Assembly (NCBI RefSeq): GCF_001678905.1
Contig: NZ_CP012117.1
Span: forward strand, 434,001 to 498,000
DNA length: 64,000 nt
Source of the DNA: Dermabacter vaginalis
GTDB lineage: Bacteria; Actinomycetota; Actinomycetes; Actinomycetales; Dermabacteraceae
Direction of reading: 5' to 3'
The stretch's first letter is position 1, and every line of letters begins with the position of its first letter. This document shows positions 37,834-47,418 of the stretch, in pieces. The position numbers and the translations under genes were made by a program. A model generated the notes under the pieces. It worked only from the letters and a program-made list of their open reading frames with translations, ran no database searches and had not been told where the DNA came from.

Positions 37834-40800
37834 ATGGCTTCTTCTCGTAGTACGGCACCCCGCAGGCTGAGGCCGCGCGCCGGTGTTGCTGCGCTTTCGG
37901 CTGTCGCGCTCGCGGTAGGCGCGCTCGGCGCATTTCCCCACAGTATTTTCGCGCCGCAGCCCGCGGCCGCCGCGACACTCACCGGAGGCATCCGCGGCGC
38001 CAACGGCGAAGGCGTCGTGGAAGAGGACGCTCAGAAGGCCTCGGACCTGCCGGCGGGTTCCTGTACGCTTAAAGGCGCTTCAGGTGAAGGTAGCCAGGCG
38101 GGCTTCTCGTGGGATATCCACGAGCCCGGCAAAGTTAGCGCCGACAAAAGGTCGTTCGGGGTGCAGCTCTCCTTCGATGGTTCAAAGGATCGCACCTTCA
38201 ATGACTGGGTTGTGCGTGGCACAAACGCTAAAGCCGGTGAATACGCGGTCAAAGGTGAATATCCCGCCCTGGGGCCCAACGACCAGAACCCTCTCAAGGG
38301 CTTCGAACCCCCAACGGACAAGGCCGACGAGGTCTTGTCCGTCGCTAAAATCGGTCGTCAACCCTGGACGGCGACGATAGCTCCGGAGCTGTCGCCTGAG
38401 AAGATCGCGCAATATGCGGAGGCGACCGCAGAGGAGCCCGTAAGGTACCTCTGGGCTGCCCGGTATTCCCAAGACAATCCGCATAGCGATACCCAGTTGT
38501 TCCGTTACCCAGACGTCAGCGCAACTGTGAACCCGTGGCCGAGCGAAAACGTGGACTGTAACCCGATCACGGTGACGTGGGAGGACATCACGAAGCACGT
38601 GATCGTTCCCGGCGAAGAAACCAAGGTGGGGCACATCAACGTGCCGAAGCCCGCAGAGGGCGCTGACGATTCGCTCTCCCGCATCGTCGTCGAAGCGAAT
38701 GATGGCACCGGAAAGTTCCTCGGCACGAGCGACACCGCAGCCTCGGGCGGCGGCGAAAAGCTCCTGCGCGTGGATGAGAACGGCGATATTTTCTACACGT
38801 GGCCTGCATACCGCGATGCGGACAATGCCGATCAGATGAAGGAGCAGCGCGAGATCGCCGGCCAGCAGAACGTGAACTTCTCGGTGATCGCGAAGCCGCG
38901 CACGGTGAAGCAGCTTGAGGACGCGGCTCTCCAGCGCGATAACGGCCGAGCGTTTGCCGTCGTCTCTGAAGAGTCCAATTCGCTGAAGCGCTACAACACG
39001 CCAAACGTGATCGACAGCAAGCCGTTCTCGCTTGATGACACGATGTACCACGATCCGGGGTATGACAAGGCTGACGCAACCATCATCTCCGGCGTCGAGG
39101 GACCGAAGGGCCCGCTCGCCGAAGCTCGCCAGTCGGTGACCTTCACGCAGGTTCCCGACAAGATCGCTGACCTCATCAAGAAGAAGGGGGACGGCGGCCA
39201 GGAGGCCACGGTCGCGCTTGACGAGACGTACGTCTACGACGGGTGGGACGTTGCACTTGACCCCGCCACGCATAACGTGACCGTGACCGCCCCTGAGAAC
39301 CCCGTCCCGGGCACGTTCGCCCAGCCGCGCGTGGTTGTCACGTATTCCAATGGGTCGAAGGACGTCATCCCGCTGCTCGTCGTGATTGACCCGAACAACA
39401 CGCAGGTCACGGATCTCGTAAACCCCGGCATGACGAAGGGGGCGCCGAACACGTCGCTCACCTCGCAGATCACCACGAAACCCGTCATGAAGGGTAAGAA
39501 GGCAGTCGCGCCGGCGAAATTCGAGGTTGATCCCTCGACCGTTCCGAGCGGTTGGACCGTGACGGTGGACGAGACGGGGAACGTCACGGCGAAGGCCGAC
39601 GACACGGTGCCTTCCGGTACCGTCATTACCCCGAAGGTCACCGCAACCTACCCGGACCAGACCACCGACGAGATCAAGGTGCAGTTCCAGGTTGTGGAGA
39701 ACATCAAGGTGCCGGAGTACCCGACGGTGACCGGTACGAACGGTGACAAGGTTTCCCTGCCCGTGAGTGTTCCCGAGGAGGGGCTGACCGGTAGCACGGA
39801 TGACGCTGCCCCGAACCGCTACACCTTTGAAGATGGCAGCCTCACCTACACGAATGGTGACTGGACCGTCACGATCGACGAAAACACCGGCGAGCTCACC
39901 TCCACCATCCCCGCGAGCGCCGAAGAGGGCGACACCCTCGACGTCCCCGTGCTCGCGCACTACGCCGATGGCGTGAAACCGCAGAAGGTGACCGGCACGA
40001 TCGCGGTCATCGCGGACGGTGCTATCCCGAGCTACTCCGTGGAATCGACAAGCCCGAACACCGCGGCAACGCACAAGATCGACGGCGCGCCCAAGGGCTC
40101 CACGTTCTCCTTCGGCATCAAGGACGGTCAGCCCGTCACCGAGCAGGAGGTCGACGGCTGGAAGTACACGATCGATCCCAAGACTGGTGACGTCACCGCT
40201 ACGCCGCCTGCTGATGCGAAGCCGGGCGACAAGAAGACCGTCTCCGTCACGGTGAATCGCCCCGACGGCTCCACCCCGAAGGTGCCCGTCACCACCGTGG
40301 TGAAGCTGTCTAATAACTGGGAAGCTGAACCTTCTTATCCCGTAGAGACCGTGTACCCGGGCGAGACCGCTAAGTTGCCGGTTGCTCTGGATAAGCCGGA
40401 CAACGTCAACGTCGCGAAGGAAAACCCATACAAGCTGGGTGATGTGCCTGCCGGTTGGAAGGTCATCATTGACGACAACGGCCAGGTCACCGCGACCGCT
40501 CCCGCAGACGCGAAGCCAGGTGATCAGGTCAAGATTCCGGTTACTGTGACTTACGAGGACGGCTCTACCGACACCGCTTACGCTGTGGTGAACGTTATTG
40601 ACGTTCCCACCCGCGAGGTGCCGTTCAAGGTCGAATACAAGTACGACGACACCATCCCTGCCGGCGAGTACAAGGTTGAGACCAAGGGCGAGCCGGGCTC
40701 GGAGAAGCAGAACAAGGACGGCAGCTGGGAGCAGACGAAGGCTCCGGTGAACGAAGTCGTCGTCATCGGCACGAAGCCCGCTGCAAGCGCCAAGGAAGTG

Positions 40801-43800
40801 ACCTGGAAGGTTCCGATCCCCTTTCCGACTGAGGTTCGCGAGAACCCGGAGCTGAAGCCTGGTGAAACCCGGGTAGTCCAGGAAGGTGAGAACGGCGAGA
40901 AGACCTACACCGCCAAGTTCACCGCCGAGGGTGGCGACGCTCAGGTGGCCGAAGAGGAAACCACTAAGGAGCCGAAGCCACGCATCATCGAGCACGGTCC
41001 GGGCCTGGCCCCCAGCGAGCTCGTGACAAAGACTGAGAAGCCGATTCCTTTCCCGACGAAGGTCGTTTTCGATGGCACCCTCGCCGAGGGTGAGCAGGTT
41101 ATCGACCAGCAGGGCGAGCTCGGCACCGAGGTAGAGACCTCGACTCAGAAGCTCGTGGACGGCAAGCCTTCGGGTGAACCGACCGTGACAACTGAGCGCA
41201 CCAAGGAACCAACCGAGCAGATCATTCGCGTAGGTACGAAGACCGCCGGTGAGACCAAGAAGACCGTCGAGTCCGAGGTCCCGTTCGGTGTGAAGATCGA
41301 GTTCGATCCGAACATGCCTGCCGGTACGTCTGAGGTTGTGACCGAGGGCAAGCCAGGTAAGAAGACCACCACGGTGACCCAGAAGGTCACCAACTCTCAG
41401 CCCGATGGCGAAGCCACCGTGGAGGAGAAGGTCACCGAAGAGCCCGTCGACCAGGTCATCAAGGTCGGCACCAAGCCTTCCGAGGCGTCCGAGAAGGTCA
41501 TCTGGACTGCCCAGGTTCCGTTCGAGGTCGAAACCCGCCCGAACCCGGAGCTGAAGCCGGGTGAGATCAAGGTCGTCCAGAAGGGCGTGCCTGGGGAGAA
41601 GACCTACACTGCTGACTTCACTGCCAAGGGCGACCAGGCAACTGTCACCCCTGAAGAAAAGCAGACCAAGGACCCGGTCAAGGAGATCATCGAATACGGC
41701 CCGGCAGCCGAAGACACCACCGTCGTGACCAAGACGGAGAAGCCGGTGCCGTTCGAGACCACGATCGTCTTCGACGACAAACTCGAGGCCGGCAAGCAGG
41801 TTGTCGACAAGCAGGGCGAGAACGGCACCGAGGTTGTCACCTCGACGCAGAAGATCGTCGACGGCAAGCCTTCGGGCGACCCCGAGGTGACCACCGAGCG
41901 CACGAAGGAGCCGACGAACGCGGTGATCCGCGTGGGTACCAAGACTGAGGGCACGAACACCATTGAGTCCGAGGTTGAAGTTCCGTTCGAGACCGAGATT
42001 CAGTTCGATGACTCCCTGCCGGCCGGTACCCAGGAGACTGTCCAGGAGGGCAAGCCGGGCAAGGATAAGGTGACTACCACCCAGACCATTGAAAACTCGA
42101 AGGTCACGGGTACGACGACGTCCACCGAGCGCATTGCTGAGCCGGTCAAGAAGATCATCAAGGTCGGCACTAAGGGTGACACCACCTCCAAGACCGTAGA
42201 GTGGACCGAAAGCACCCCGTTCACGGTCGAGGTTCGCGAGAACCCTGAGCTCAAGGCCGGCGAGACGAAGGTTGTCCAGGAGGGCAAGCCGGGTGAGGTC
42301 AAGCACACCATCACGGTGACTTCCGACAACGGTGAGATCACCACAGATGACTCGACTGAGACCGTCAGCGAGCCGACCAAGCAGATCATCGAGGTTGGAA
42401 CCGCCCCGGCACAGACGGAGCTGACCGATAAGCACACCGAGCAGCTACCGTTCGAGACGATCGTCGAATCCGACCCGAACCTCGAAGCCGGTAAGGTTGT
42501 CGAGGATCAGCCTGGCGCTTTCGGTGAGAAGGAAGTCACCAAGGTCTGGAAGCTGGAGAACGGCGTTGCCGTTGGCGATCCGGAAACGACCGAGAACGTC
42601 ACCAAGGAGCCGACTCCGCGCAAGCTGCGCATCGGTACCAAGACGACTGGCACGAACACCGAGTCCTTCGAGACCGAGGTTCCCTTCGGCGTGAAGGTCG
42701 TTTACGACCCGAACATGCCTGCTGGCGAGTCCAAGGTGACCACCGAGGGTAAGCCGGGTAAGAAGACCGTCACGATCACGCGAGAGATCGTGAACTCGGT
42801 TCCTGGCGAGCCGAAGCTCACCGAAGAGGTCACCGAGCAGCCCGTTGACCAGGTGATCACCGTCGGCACGAAGCCTGGCAAGGCTACCGATGAGCTCACG
42901 TGGACGACCGCCGTCGGCTACGAGACCATCATGCGACCCAACCCCGACCTCGCCCCCGGCGAAGTCAAGGTTGTGCAGGAAGGTGAGTTCGGCGAAAAGA
43001 CCATCACGGTCAAGTTCGATGCCACGATCGAAGAGGGCGGCATCCCCAACGTGTCGACCCGCTCCGACGTCACGACCAAGGACCCGAAGCCGCGCATCGT
43101 TGAATACGGTCCGCGCGCGAAGGACACCTCAGTGGTGACGAAGATTGATCGCCCGATTCCGTTCGAGACGGAGATCATCACCGATGACACCCTCGAGTCC
43201 GGTACGCAGGTCATCGACCAGAAGGGCGAGAACGGTGTTGAGGTTGTGACCTCGACGCAGAAGATCGTCGACGGCAAGCCTTCCGGCGACCCCGAGGTGA
43301 CCACCGAGCGCACGAAGGAGCCGGTCAAGCAGATCATTCGCATCGGCACTAAGTGCGACTGCGATAACCCGAACCCGGCTCCGACGGACGATCCGACGGA
43401 TAACCCGACGCCGGGTGAGGACCCGACGCCTGCTCCGGGTGAAGATCCGACGCCTGCTCCGGGTGAGGATCCGACGCCTGCTCCGGGTGAGGATCCGACG
43501 CCTGCTCCGGGTGAGGATCCGACGCCTGCTCCGGGTGAGGATCCGACGCCTGCTCCGGGTGAGGACCCGACGCCTGCTCCGGGTGAGGACCCGACGCCTG
43601 CTCCGGGTGAGGACCCGACGCCTGCTCCGGGTGAAGATCCGACGCCTGCTCCGGGTGAGGACCCGACGCCTGCTCCGGGTGAAGATCCGACGCCTGCTCC
43701 GGGTGAAGATCCGACGCCGGCTCCGGGTGAGGATCCGTCGGATGACCCGACGCCTGCACCGGGTGAGGGCCCGACTGATGGACCGAGCGTTGAGCCTGGT

Positions 43801-44016
43801 ACGCCTGATGAGCCTGGTACGCCTGATAAGCCGGGCACGCCCGATCAGCCTGCTACGCCCGAGAAGCCTGGTACGCCCGAGAAGCCGAGCACGTCGCCTC
43901 TGCCGCTGCCCCGTACTGGCGCAGAGATCGCCGCGACGGCAGGCATCGCAGCGCTGCTCGTCCTTGGCGGCGTGGGTGTCCTGGCACTGCGCAGGAAGTC
44001 GCGTTCGCAGCGCTGA
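37834..44016 (+). CDS. LPRTG-anchored adhesin with Rib-like and twelve G5 domains
   Basis: The 2060-residue wall protein has an Arg-rich signal peptide ending near AAAAT (residue ~48) and a unique N-terminal region to about 450. Rib/alpha-like repeats follow to ~925 (for example YPVETVYPGETAKLPVALDKP... VTYEDGSTD). Then twelve G5 domains span about 926-1840, each ~75 residues ending VGTK or YGP. A Pro-rich stalk follows and the C-terminal sorting signal is LPRTG, hydrophobic helix, RRKSRSQR. G5 domains occur in biofilm proteins such as Aap and SasG and in peptidoglycan-binding enzymes. AAGGA precedes the ATG. Adhesion or intercellular accumulation is inferred; no ligand is readable. Confidence 0.92.
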   Translation: MASSRSTAPRRLRPRAGVAALSAVALAVGALGAFPHSIFAPQPAAAATLTGGIRGANGEGVVEEDAQKASDLPAGSCTLKGASGEGSQAGFSWDIHEPGKVSADKRSFGVQLSFDGSKDRTFNDWVVRGTNAKAGEYAVKGEYPALGPNDQNPLKGFEPPTDKADEVLSVAKIGRQPWTATIAPELSPEKIAQYAEATAEEPVRYLWAARYSQDNPHSDTQLFRYPDVSATVNPWPSENVDCNPITVTWEDITKHVIVPGEETKVGHINVPKPAEGADDSLSRIVVEANDGTGKFLGTSDTAASGGGEKLLRVDENGDIFYTWPAYRDADNADQMKEQREIAGQQNVNFSVIAKPRTVKQLEDAALQRDNGRAFAVVSEESNSLKRYNTPNVIDSKPFSLDDTMYHDPGYDKADATIISGVEGPKGPLAEARQSVTFTQVPDKIADLIKKKGDGGQEATVALDETYVYDGWDVALDPATHNVTVTAPENPVPGTFAQPRVVVTYSNGSKDVIPLLVVIDPNNTQVTDLVNPGMTKGAPNTSLTSQITTKPVMKGKKAVAPAKFEVDPSTVPSGWTVTVDETGNVTAKADDTVPSGTVITPKVTATYPDQTTDEIKVQFQVVENIKVPEYPTVTGTNGDKVSLPVSVPEEGLTGSTDDAAPNRYTFEDGSLTYTNGDWTVTIDENTGELTSTIPASAEEGDTLDVPVLAHYADGVKPQKVTGTIAVIADGAIPSYSVESTSPNTAATHKIDGAPKGSTFSFGIKDGQPVTEQEVDGWKYTIDPKTGDVTATPPADAKPGDKKTVSVTVNRPDGSTPKVPVTTVVKLSNNWEAEPSYPVETVYPGETAKLPVALDKPDNVNVAKENPYKLGDVPAGWKVIIDDNGQVTATAPADAKPGDQVKIPVTVTYEDGSTDTAYAVVNVIDVPTREVPFKVEYKYDDTIPAGEYKVETKGEPGSEKQNKDGSWEQTKAPVNEVVVIGTKPAASAKEVTWKVPIPFPTEVRENPELKPGETRVVQEGENGEKTYTAKFTAEGGDAQVAEEETTKEPKPRIIEHGPGLAPSELVTKTEKPIPFPTKVVFDGTLAEGEQVIDQQGELGTEVETSTQKLVDGKPSGEPTVTTERTKEPTEQIIRVGTKTAGETKKTVESEVPFGVKIEFDPNMPAGTSEVVTEGKPGKKTTTVTQKVTNSQPDGEATVEEKVTEEPVDQVIKVGTKPSEASEKVIWTAQVPFEVETRPNPELKPGEIKVVQKGVPGEKTYTADFTAKGDQATVTPEEKQTKDPVKEIIEYGPAAEDTTVVTKTEKPVPFETTIVFDDKLEAGKQVVDKQGENGTEVVTSTQKIVDGKPSGDPEVTTERTKEPTNAVIRVGTKTEGTNTIESEVEVPFETEIQFDDSLPAGTQETVQEGKPGKDKVTTTQTIENSKVTGTTTSTERIAEPVKKIIKVGTKGDTTSKTVEWTESTPFTVEVRENPELKAGETKVVQEGKPGEVKHTITVTSDNGEITTDDSTETVSEPTKQIIEVGTAPAQTELTDKHTEQLPFETIVESDPNLEAGKVVEDQPGAFGEKEVTKVWKLENGVAVGDPETTENVTKEPTPRKLRIGTKTTGTNTESFETEVPFGVKVVYDPNMPAGESKVTTEGKPGKKTVTITREIVNSVPGEPKLTEEVTEQPVDQVITVGTKPGKATDELTWTTAVGYETIMRPNPDLAPGEVKVVQEGEFGEKTITVKFDATIEEGGIPNVSTRSDVTTKDPKPRIVEYGPRAKDTSVVTKIDRPIPFETEIITDDTLESGTQVIDQKGENGVEVVTSTQKIVDGKPSGDPEVTTERTKEPVKQIIRIGTKCDCDNPNPAPTDDPTDNPTPGEDPTPAPGEDPTPAPGEDPTPAPGEDPTPAPGEDPTPAPGEDPTPAPGEDPTPAPGEDPTPAPGEDPTPAPGEDPTPAPGEDPTPAPGEDPTPAPGEDPTPAPGEDPSDDPTPAPGEGPTDGPSVEPGTPDEPGTPDKPGTPDQPATPEKPGTPEKPSTSPLPLPRTGAEIAATAGIAALLVLGGVGVLALRRKSRSQR
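43414..43737 (+). repeat. 24-bp tandem repeat encoding an EDPTPAPG stalk
   Basis: About 13 almost identical 24-bp units encode the eight-residue repeat EDPTPAPG just before the sorting signal of the G5 adhesin. Units differ only at synonymous positions (GAC/GAT, GAG/GAA, GCT/GCC). It probably forms a flexible wall-spanning stalk, and copy number should vary among strains. Confidence 0.95.
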
Positions 44017-44061
44017 TGAAGCGCCGATGAGGCTGTGAGGCCTCGTCGCTCACCGCACACA

Positions 44062-44104
44062 AGTGGCGGGGGAGCGGGAGAGATCCCGAGCCCCCGCCAC
44101 TTTC
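44062..44104 (+). terminator. Terminator after the G5 adhesin
   Basis: GTGGCGGGGG pairs with CCCCCGCCAC (ending 44100) with an inner CGGGA/TCCCG stem, followed by TTT. Confidence 0.85.
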
Positions 44105-44230
44105 GTATGCCCAGGGGAAAACGCGCACGTTCACCAAGCCGTCACCGGACCCACCCCGAATGGCAAACCCGGGTGAGTAGCCTTGGGGTGCTTCCCCCAC
44201 TCCATGCCCCCATCTCCGTGAGGATCATTC

Positions 44231-46345
44231 ATGCGCCTTTTCCCCCGCCGTGCCCTGCTGACAGGCGCGAGCCTGGCCACAGCCAGCGCCCTTGCCCTTT
44301 CCGCGACCGCACCCGCGCTCGCGACCGTGAACGATGACGGTTCGAAGACTGTCACCGTTGCAGCCTTCACCGACCTCCACGGCCACCTTGAACGAGTCCC
44401 GAACCTCGCCTACCAGATCGAACAGATCAAGGCCGAAAACCCGGGCGACACGATCGTTGCATCCAACGGCGACTCGGTGGGCGGCAGCGCCTACATCTCG
44501 TCGGTGCAGAAGGACGAACCCACCATTGAGGCGCTCAACGCGATGGGCCTTCAGGTGTCCTCGGCCGGCAACCACGAGTTCGACAAGGGCTACAAAGAAG
44601 ACATGGCCGTTGGTGCCCGCCTGAACAAAGAATCGAGTTTCCCGTATCTTGCCGCGAACCTTACCGGTGCCGATCCCGAAGCGATCCCGCCGTACACGAT
44701 TATCGACACGGACTCGGGCGTGAAGGTCGGTTTCATCGGCACCGCGCCGATCTCGTCCCCGAAGGGCATCGCGGTGGCTTCCTTCACGAACCAGGGCCTC
44801 GCCGTCACGGACCCGGTTGCGGCTGTTGATAAGTACGCGGCGCAGCTGAAGGACGGCGACGAGTCCAACGGCGAAGCCGACGTCGTTATTGCGCTTGTAC
44901 ACGACGATGCCGAGATCGCCGCCAAGGTCGGTGAGAACGTCGATGCCGCGGTGGGTGGCCACAGCCACCGCAAAGCGGAACTCACAACGGCGAGCGGGGC
45001 TCCCGTGATTCAACCGGCGAACTTCGGCAAGCTCCTTGGCCGCTTCGACATTACCGTCGCTGCGGACGGTGAGGTGAGTGTGGAGGCATCCATGAGCGAG
45101 GTTGCCGACATCGAGCAGACCCCCGACGCGCCCACCAATCAGAAGGCCATGGACATCTACTCGAAGGCCGCCGCCTACGCGGAGAAGACCAACAAAACCC
45201 TCGCCGAAATCGAGGGCAAGGCCCTTACGGCCCGCTCCTCGGGCGCCGAATCCACGGCCGTGAACATGATTGCCGACGGTTTTCTTGCGTGGGGCAAGGG
45301 CCAGAAGCAGGGCGCCGATCTCGGCTACCAGAACGCCGGCGGTACCCGTGCTGACCTTGATCCGAACCAGGACGGCAAGATCACCGTTGTCGAATCGGGA
45401 ACGGTGCAGCCTTTCGGCAACACCCTCGGCACGGTCGAGATCACGGGCGCGCAGCTGGTCGGTCTCGTGGAAGCCCAGTTCGGTACCGACGACTCCGGCA
45501 AACCACGTGTCAAGAATGCAGGCTTCAGCCGCAACCTTTCCTACACCTACAACCCCACCTCCCCCGAGGGCTCGAAGGTGATGGATGTGCGCCTCGACGG
45601 TAAGCCGGTCGAGGCGAAGACAACCTACACGGTCGCCACGACTTCCTACCTCCTCTCGTCCGTATTCGGTGAGGGCAAGAACCGCATCGATTCGACCGAA
45701 GTTGACCTCGACGCGTTCAATGCATGGCTCCAGAAGGTCTCGCCTTACAAGGTCGATCAGGGGCAGCGCGGCATTGGCTTTGCGGCCTCAGCAGAGTCGT
45801 TCAAGGCTGGCGACAAGGTTGAGATCAGCCTCAGCTCGCTGTCCATGACCGCTGACGAGGACAAGCCGACTGAGGCCATCATGTATGACGAGAAGGGCAA
45901 CGAGCTTGGCCGTGGTCCTGTGGACAACACGCTTGATGGCAACGAGACCGGCAAGGCCACGTTCACCATCACGATCCCGAACTACACCGAGGCTGGTTCG
46001 TACGTTTACACGATCAAGGCCGGCGCCACGACCGGCTATGTTGTTCTCGCGTTCGATCAGAGCGCTGTAGCGCCCGATACCGGGAACGGTACCGAAGAGG
46101 CCCCGGCGGATGGGTCCGGCCAGGATGATTCCGACGGTACCTCCGCTCCCGGCGATACCGAGGGCGTTCCGGCGCCTGCTGGCGGCAGGGGCCAGGATGT
46201 TTCCGGTTCGGCTACCTCGCGCGGTTCGCGTGTGTCGGCGCTTCCGCGTACGGGTGCTGAGTCGCTTGGTGTTGCGGGGGTGGCCTTCGCGATGGTCGCT
46301 GCAGGTGGCGTGCTCGTCGCGCGCCGCCGCGCTGACCGCGCCTAG
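44231..46345 (+). CDS. Cell-wall-anchored 5'-nucleotidase / metallophosphoesterase
   Basis: The 704-residue protein has a signal peptide (RRALLTGASLATASALALSATAPALA). Its metallophosphatase domain has the metal ligands FTDLHGH, NGDSVGGS, GNHEFDKG and GGHSHRK. The C-terminal 5'-nucleotidase domain contains GYQNAGGTRADLDPNQDGKITVVESGTVQPFGNTL. A Ser/Gly-rich linker and LPRTG sorting signal close the protein. It should hydrolyse extracellular nucleotides to nucleosides at the cell surface, feeding purine salvage. In pathogens related enzymes make immunosuppressive adenosine; that role here is only a possibility. GAGGATC lies upstream of the ATG. Confidence 0.93.
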   Translation: MRLFPRRALLTGASLATASALALSATAPALATVNDDGSKTVTVAAFTDLHGHLERVPNLAYQIEQIKAENPGDTIVASNGDSVGGSAYISSVQKDEPTIEALNAMGLQVSSAGNHEFDKGYKEDMAVGARLNKESSFPYLAANLTGADPEAIPPYTIIDTDSGVKVGFIGTAPISSPKGIAVASFTNQGLAVTDPVAAVDKYAAQLKDGDESNGEADVVIALVHDDAEIAAKVGENVDAAVGGHSHRKAELTTASGAPVIQPANFGKLLGRFDITVAADGEVSVEASMSEVADIEQTPDAPTNQKAMDIYSKAAAYAEKTNKTLAEIEGKALTARSSGAESTAVNMIADGFLAWGKGQKQGADLGYQNAGGTRADLDPNQDGKITVVESGTVQPFGNTLGTVEITGAQLVGLVEAQFGTDDSGKPRVKNAGFSRNLSYTYNPTSPEGSKVMDVRLDGKPVEAKTTYTVATTSYLLSSVFGEGKNRIDSTEVDLDAFNAWLQKVSPYKVDQGQRGIGFAASAESFKAGDKVEISLSSLSMTADEDKPTEAIMYDEKGNELGRGPVDNTLDGNETGKATFTITIPNYTEAGSYVYTIKAGATTGYVVLAFDQSAVAPDTGNGTEEAPADGSGQDDSDGTSAPGDTEGVPAPAGGRGQDVSGSATSRGSRVSALPRTGAESLGVAGVAFAMVAAGGVLVARRRADRA

Positions 46346-46369
46346 CTTCTCGCGATCTGCGTCGTGCGG

Positions 46370-46412
46370 GACTCGGGCCCGGGCCGATGAGGCTCGGGAC
46401 CGAGTCTTGTCG
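46370..46412. terminator. Possible convergent terminator
   Basis: GACTCGG (46370-46376) pairs with CCGAGTC (46400-46406), with further GC pairing inside, and TTGTCGTTT follows. It lies between the convergent nucleotidase and vapC-like genes. Confidence 0.45.
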
Positions 46413-46479
46413 TTTAATGGCGGCGGGCTGGGTGCCGAGCCCTCCCGAATTTCGACGGGAAGATGTGCGGGCTCGGCGA

Positions 46480-46875
46480 CTATGAGGGGGCGATGGTCTC
46501 GAGGCCGACGCTTTCGCAAGCTTCCGCGAGGCGGTGATCGTATGTCAGCATGGCGGCTGCACCCAAGCGGAGAGCGCTTTCGAGATGGAGGGCATCGAGG
46601 GTTCGAAGATGCTTCCCGGGCAAGAGGCCTGCGCTCCGAAAGGCTGTGCGATCCAAAGTGGCGAGTGAAACCCCGGCGAGGATTGCCGTGGCGACTTTTT
46701 GCTCGACGCCTTCGCGAACGGCGATCCGCCTCAGCTCAGTTTCGAGCAGGTCGCTCGAAACGAGTTCGGTCTGTGAAGCGTCGAGCCAAGAACTGAGCGC
46801 GGAGGAATCCGGTTCGCCGAGGAGTAGCTTCGCCAACGCGGAAGTATCAACATAGATTCGCGGCGCGACAGTCAT
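46480..46875 (-). CDS. vapC: PIN-domain toxin (VapC-like ribonuclease)
   Basis: The 131-residue PIN domain has the four acidic positions expected for Mg-dependent RNA cleavage: Asp10 in IYVDTSALAKLL, Glu in LLETELRRIA, Asp in RTLDALHLESAL and Asp in LTYDHRLAEA. VapC toxins cut specific tRNAs or rRNA; the target here is not readable. It overlaps the antitoxin gene by 4 bases (ATGA), the usual translational coupling. Confidence 0.9.
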   Translation of the reverse strand: MTVAPRIYVDTSALAKLLLGEPDSSALSSWLDASQTELVSSDLLETELRRIAVREGVEQKVATAILAGVSLATLDRTAFRSAGLLPGKHLRTLDALHLESALRLGAAAMLTYDHRLAEACESVGLETIAPS

Positions 46876-47159
46876 AGTCGTTCCGCCCGCACGTCATCTA
46901 ATGCTCGCTGCGCGCGACCGCTCGGAAAGGACGTGACGTGGGAATCGACGAGGTCGCTCCAACCGCCGATTCTCGAGGCGGGCCGCGTGATCGGAAGGCG
47001 AGGTTCCTGTTCGTCGATGGGCACGAGACGAGCGACAGCTTCGCCGCGATTCGTGACGACGAAAGATTCGCCCGCAGCGACTGCGCGTAGCACGCGCGCG
47101 GATTGATTCCTTAGCTCACGCTGCGGAAGGGTACGGTCAATTCCGAGTGCTTCGCTCAT
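46872..47159 (-). CDS. vapB: Phd/YefM-type antitoxin
   Basis: The 95-residue protein has the Phd/YefM N-terminal DNA-binding fold (LPQRELRNQSARVLRAVAAGESFVVTNRGEAVARLVPI). Its C-terminus, rich in Arg and Asp, should wrap the toxin. It is placed before the toxin as usual. A perfect 7-bp inverted repeat lies at 47169-47184, overlapping a TACGTT -10 six bases before the start, which suggests tight autorepression. Confidence 0.9.
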   Translation of the reverse strand: MSEALGIDRTLPQRELRNQSARVLRAVAAGESFVVTNRGEAVARLVPIDEQEPRLPITRPASRIGGWSDLVDSHVTSFPSGRAQRALDDVRAERL

Positions 47160-47165
47160 GCGGCA

Positions 47166-47184
47166 AACGTAGCACGTGTGCTAC
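47166..47184 (-). promoter_or_regulatory. vapB promoter overlapping an operator palindrome
   Basis: GTAGCAC-GT-GTGCTAC (47169-47184) is an inverted repeat. The minus-strand -10 TACGTT (47166-47171) overlaps its edge and ends six bases before the antitoxin ATG, giving a leaderless, self-repressible start. Confidence 0.65.
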
Positions 47185-47418
47185 GCCGGCTCAAGGGGAG
47201 TGCGCCGGTGCGTCAAGGGAGGTTGTCGCCGTAGGTGCATCAGTGTTGGCTAATTTCGGCTGGTGCTAGTCGGCGGTAAGGGGCGCCACCATGATCCCTC
47301 CGTCACGTTCCACCGCGCGCCCCTTGGTCGAGGCCGGCATAGACGATAATCTCGCAGGCGGTAAAGATTTGCAGTCGCTGCACGTTTTGTGTGGTGGTGC
47401 ACTGGCGAAAAGGGGATC

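Noticed and set aside
38182..42435. A ~1400-codon frame antisense to the G5 adhesin
   Set aside because: It is the mirror of G5 repeats, with low-complexity Leu/Arg/Asp composition and no start signals.
43414..43737. CRISPR-like array
   Set aside because: The 24-bp units are contiguous in-frame codon repeats with no unique spacers, inside a surface-protein gene.
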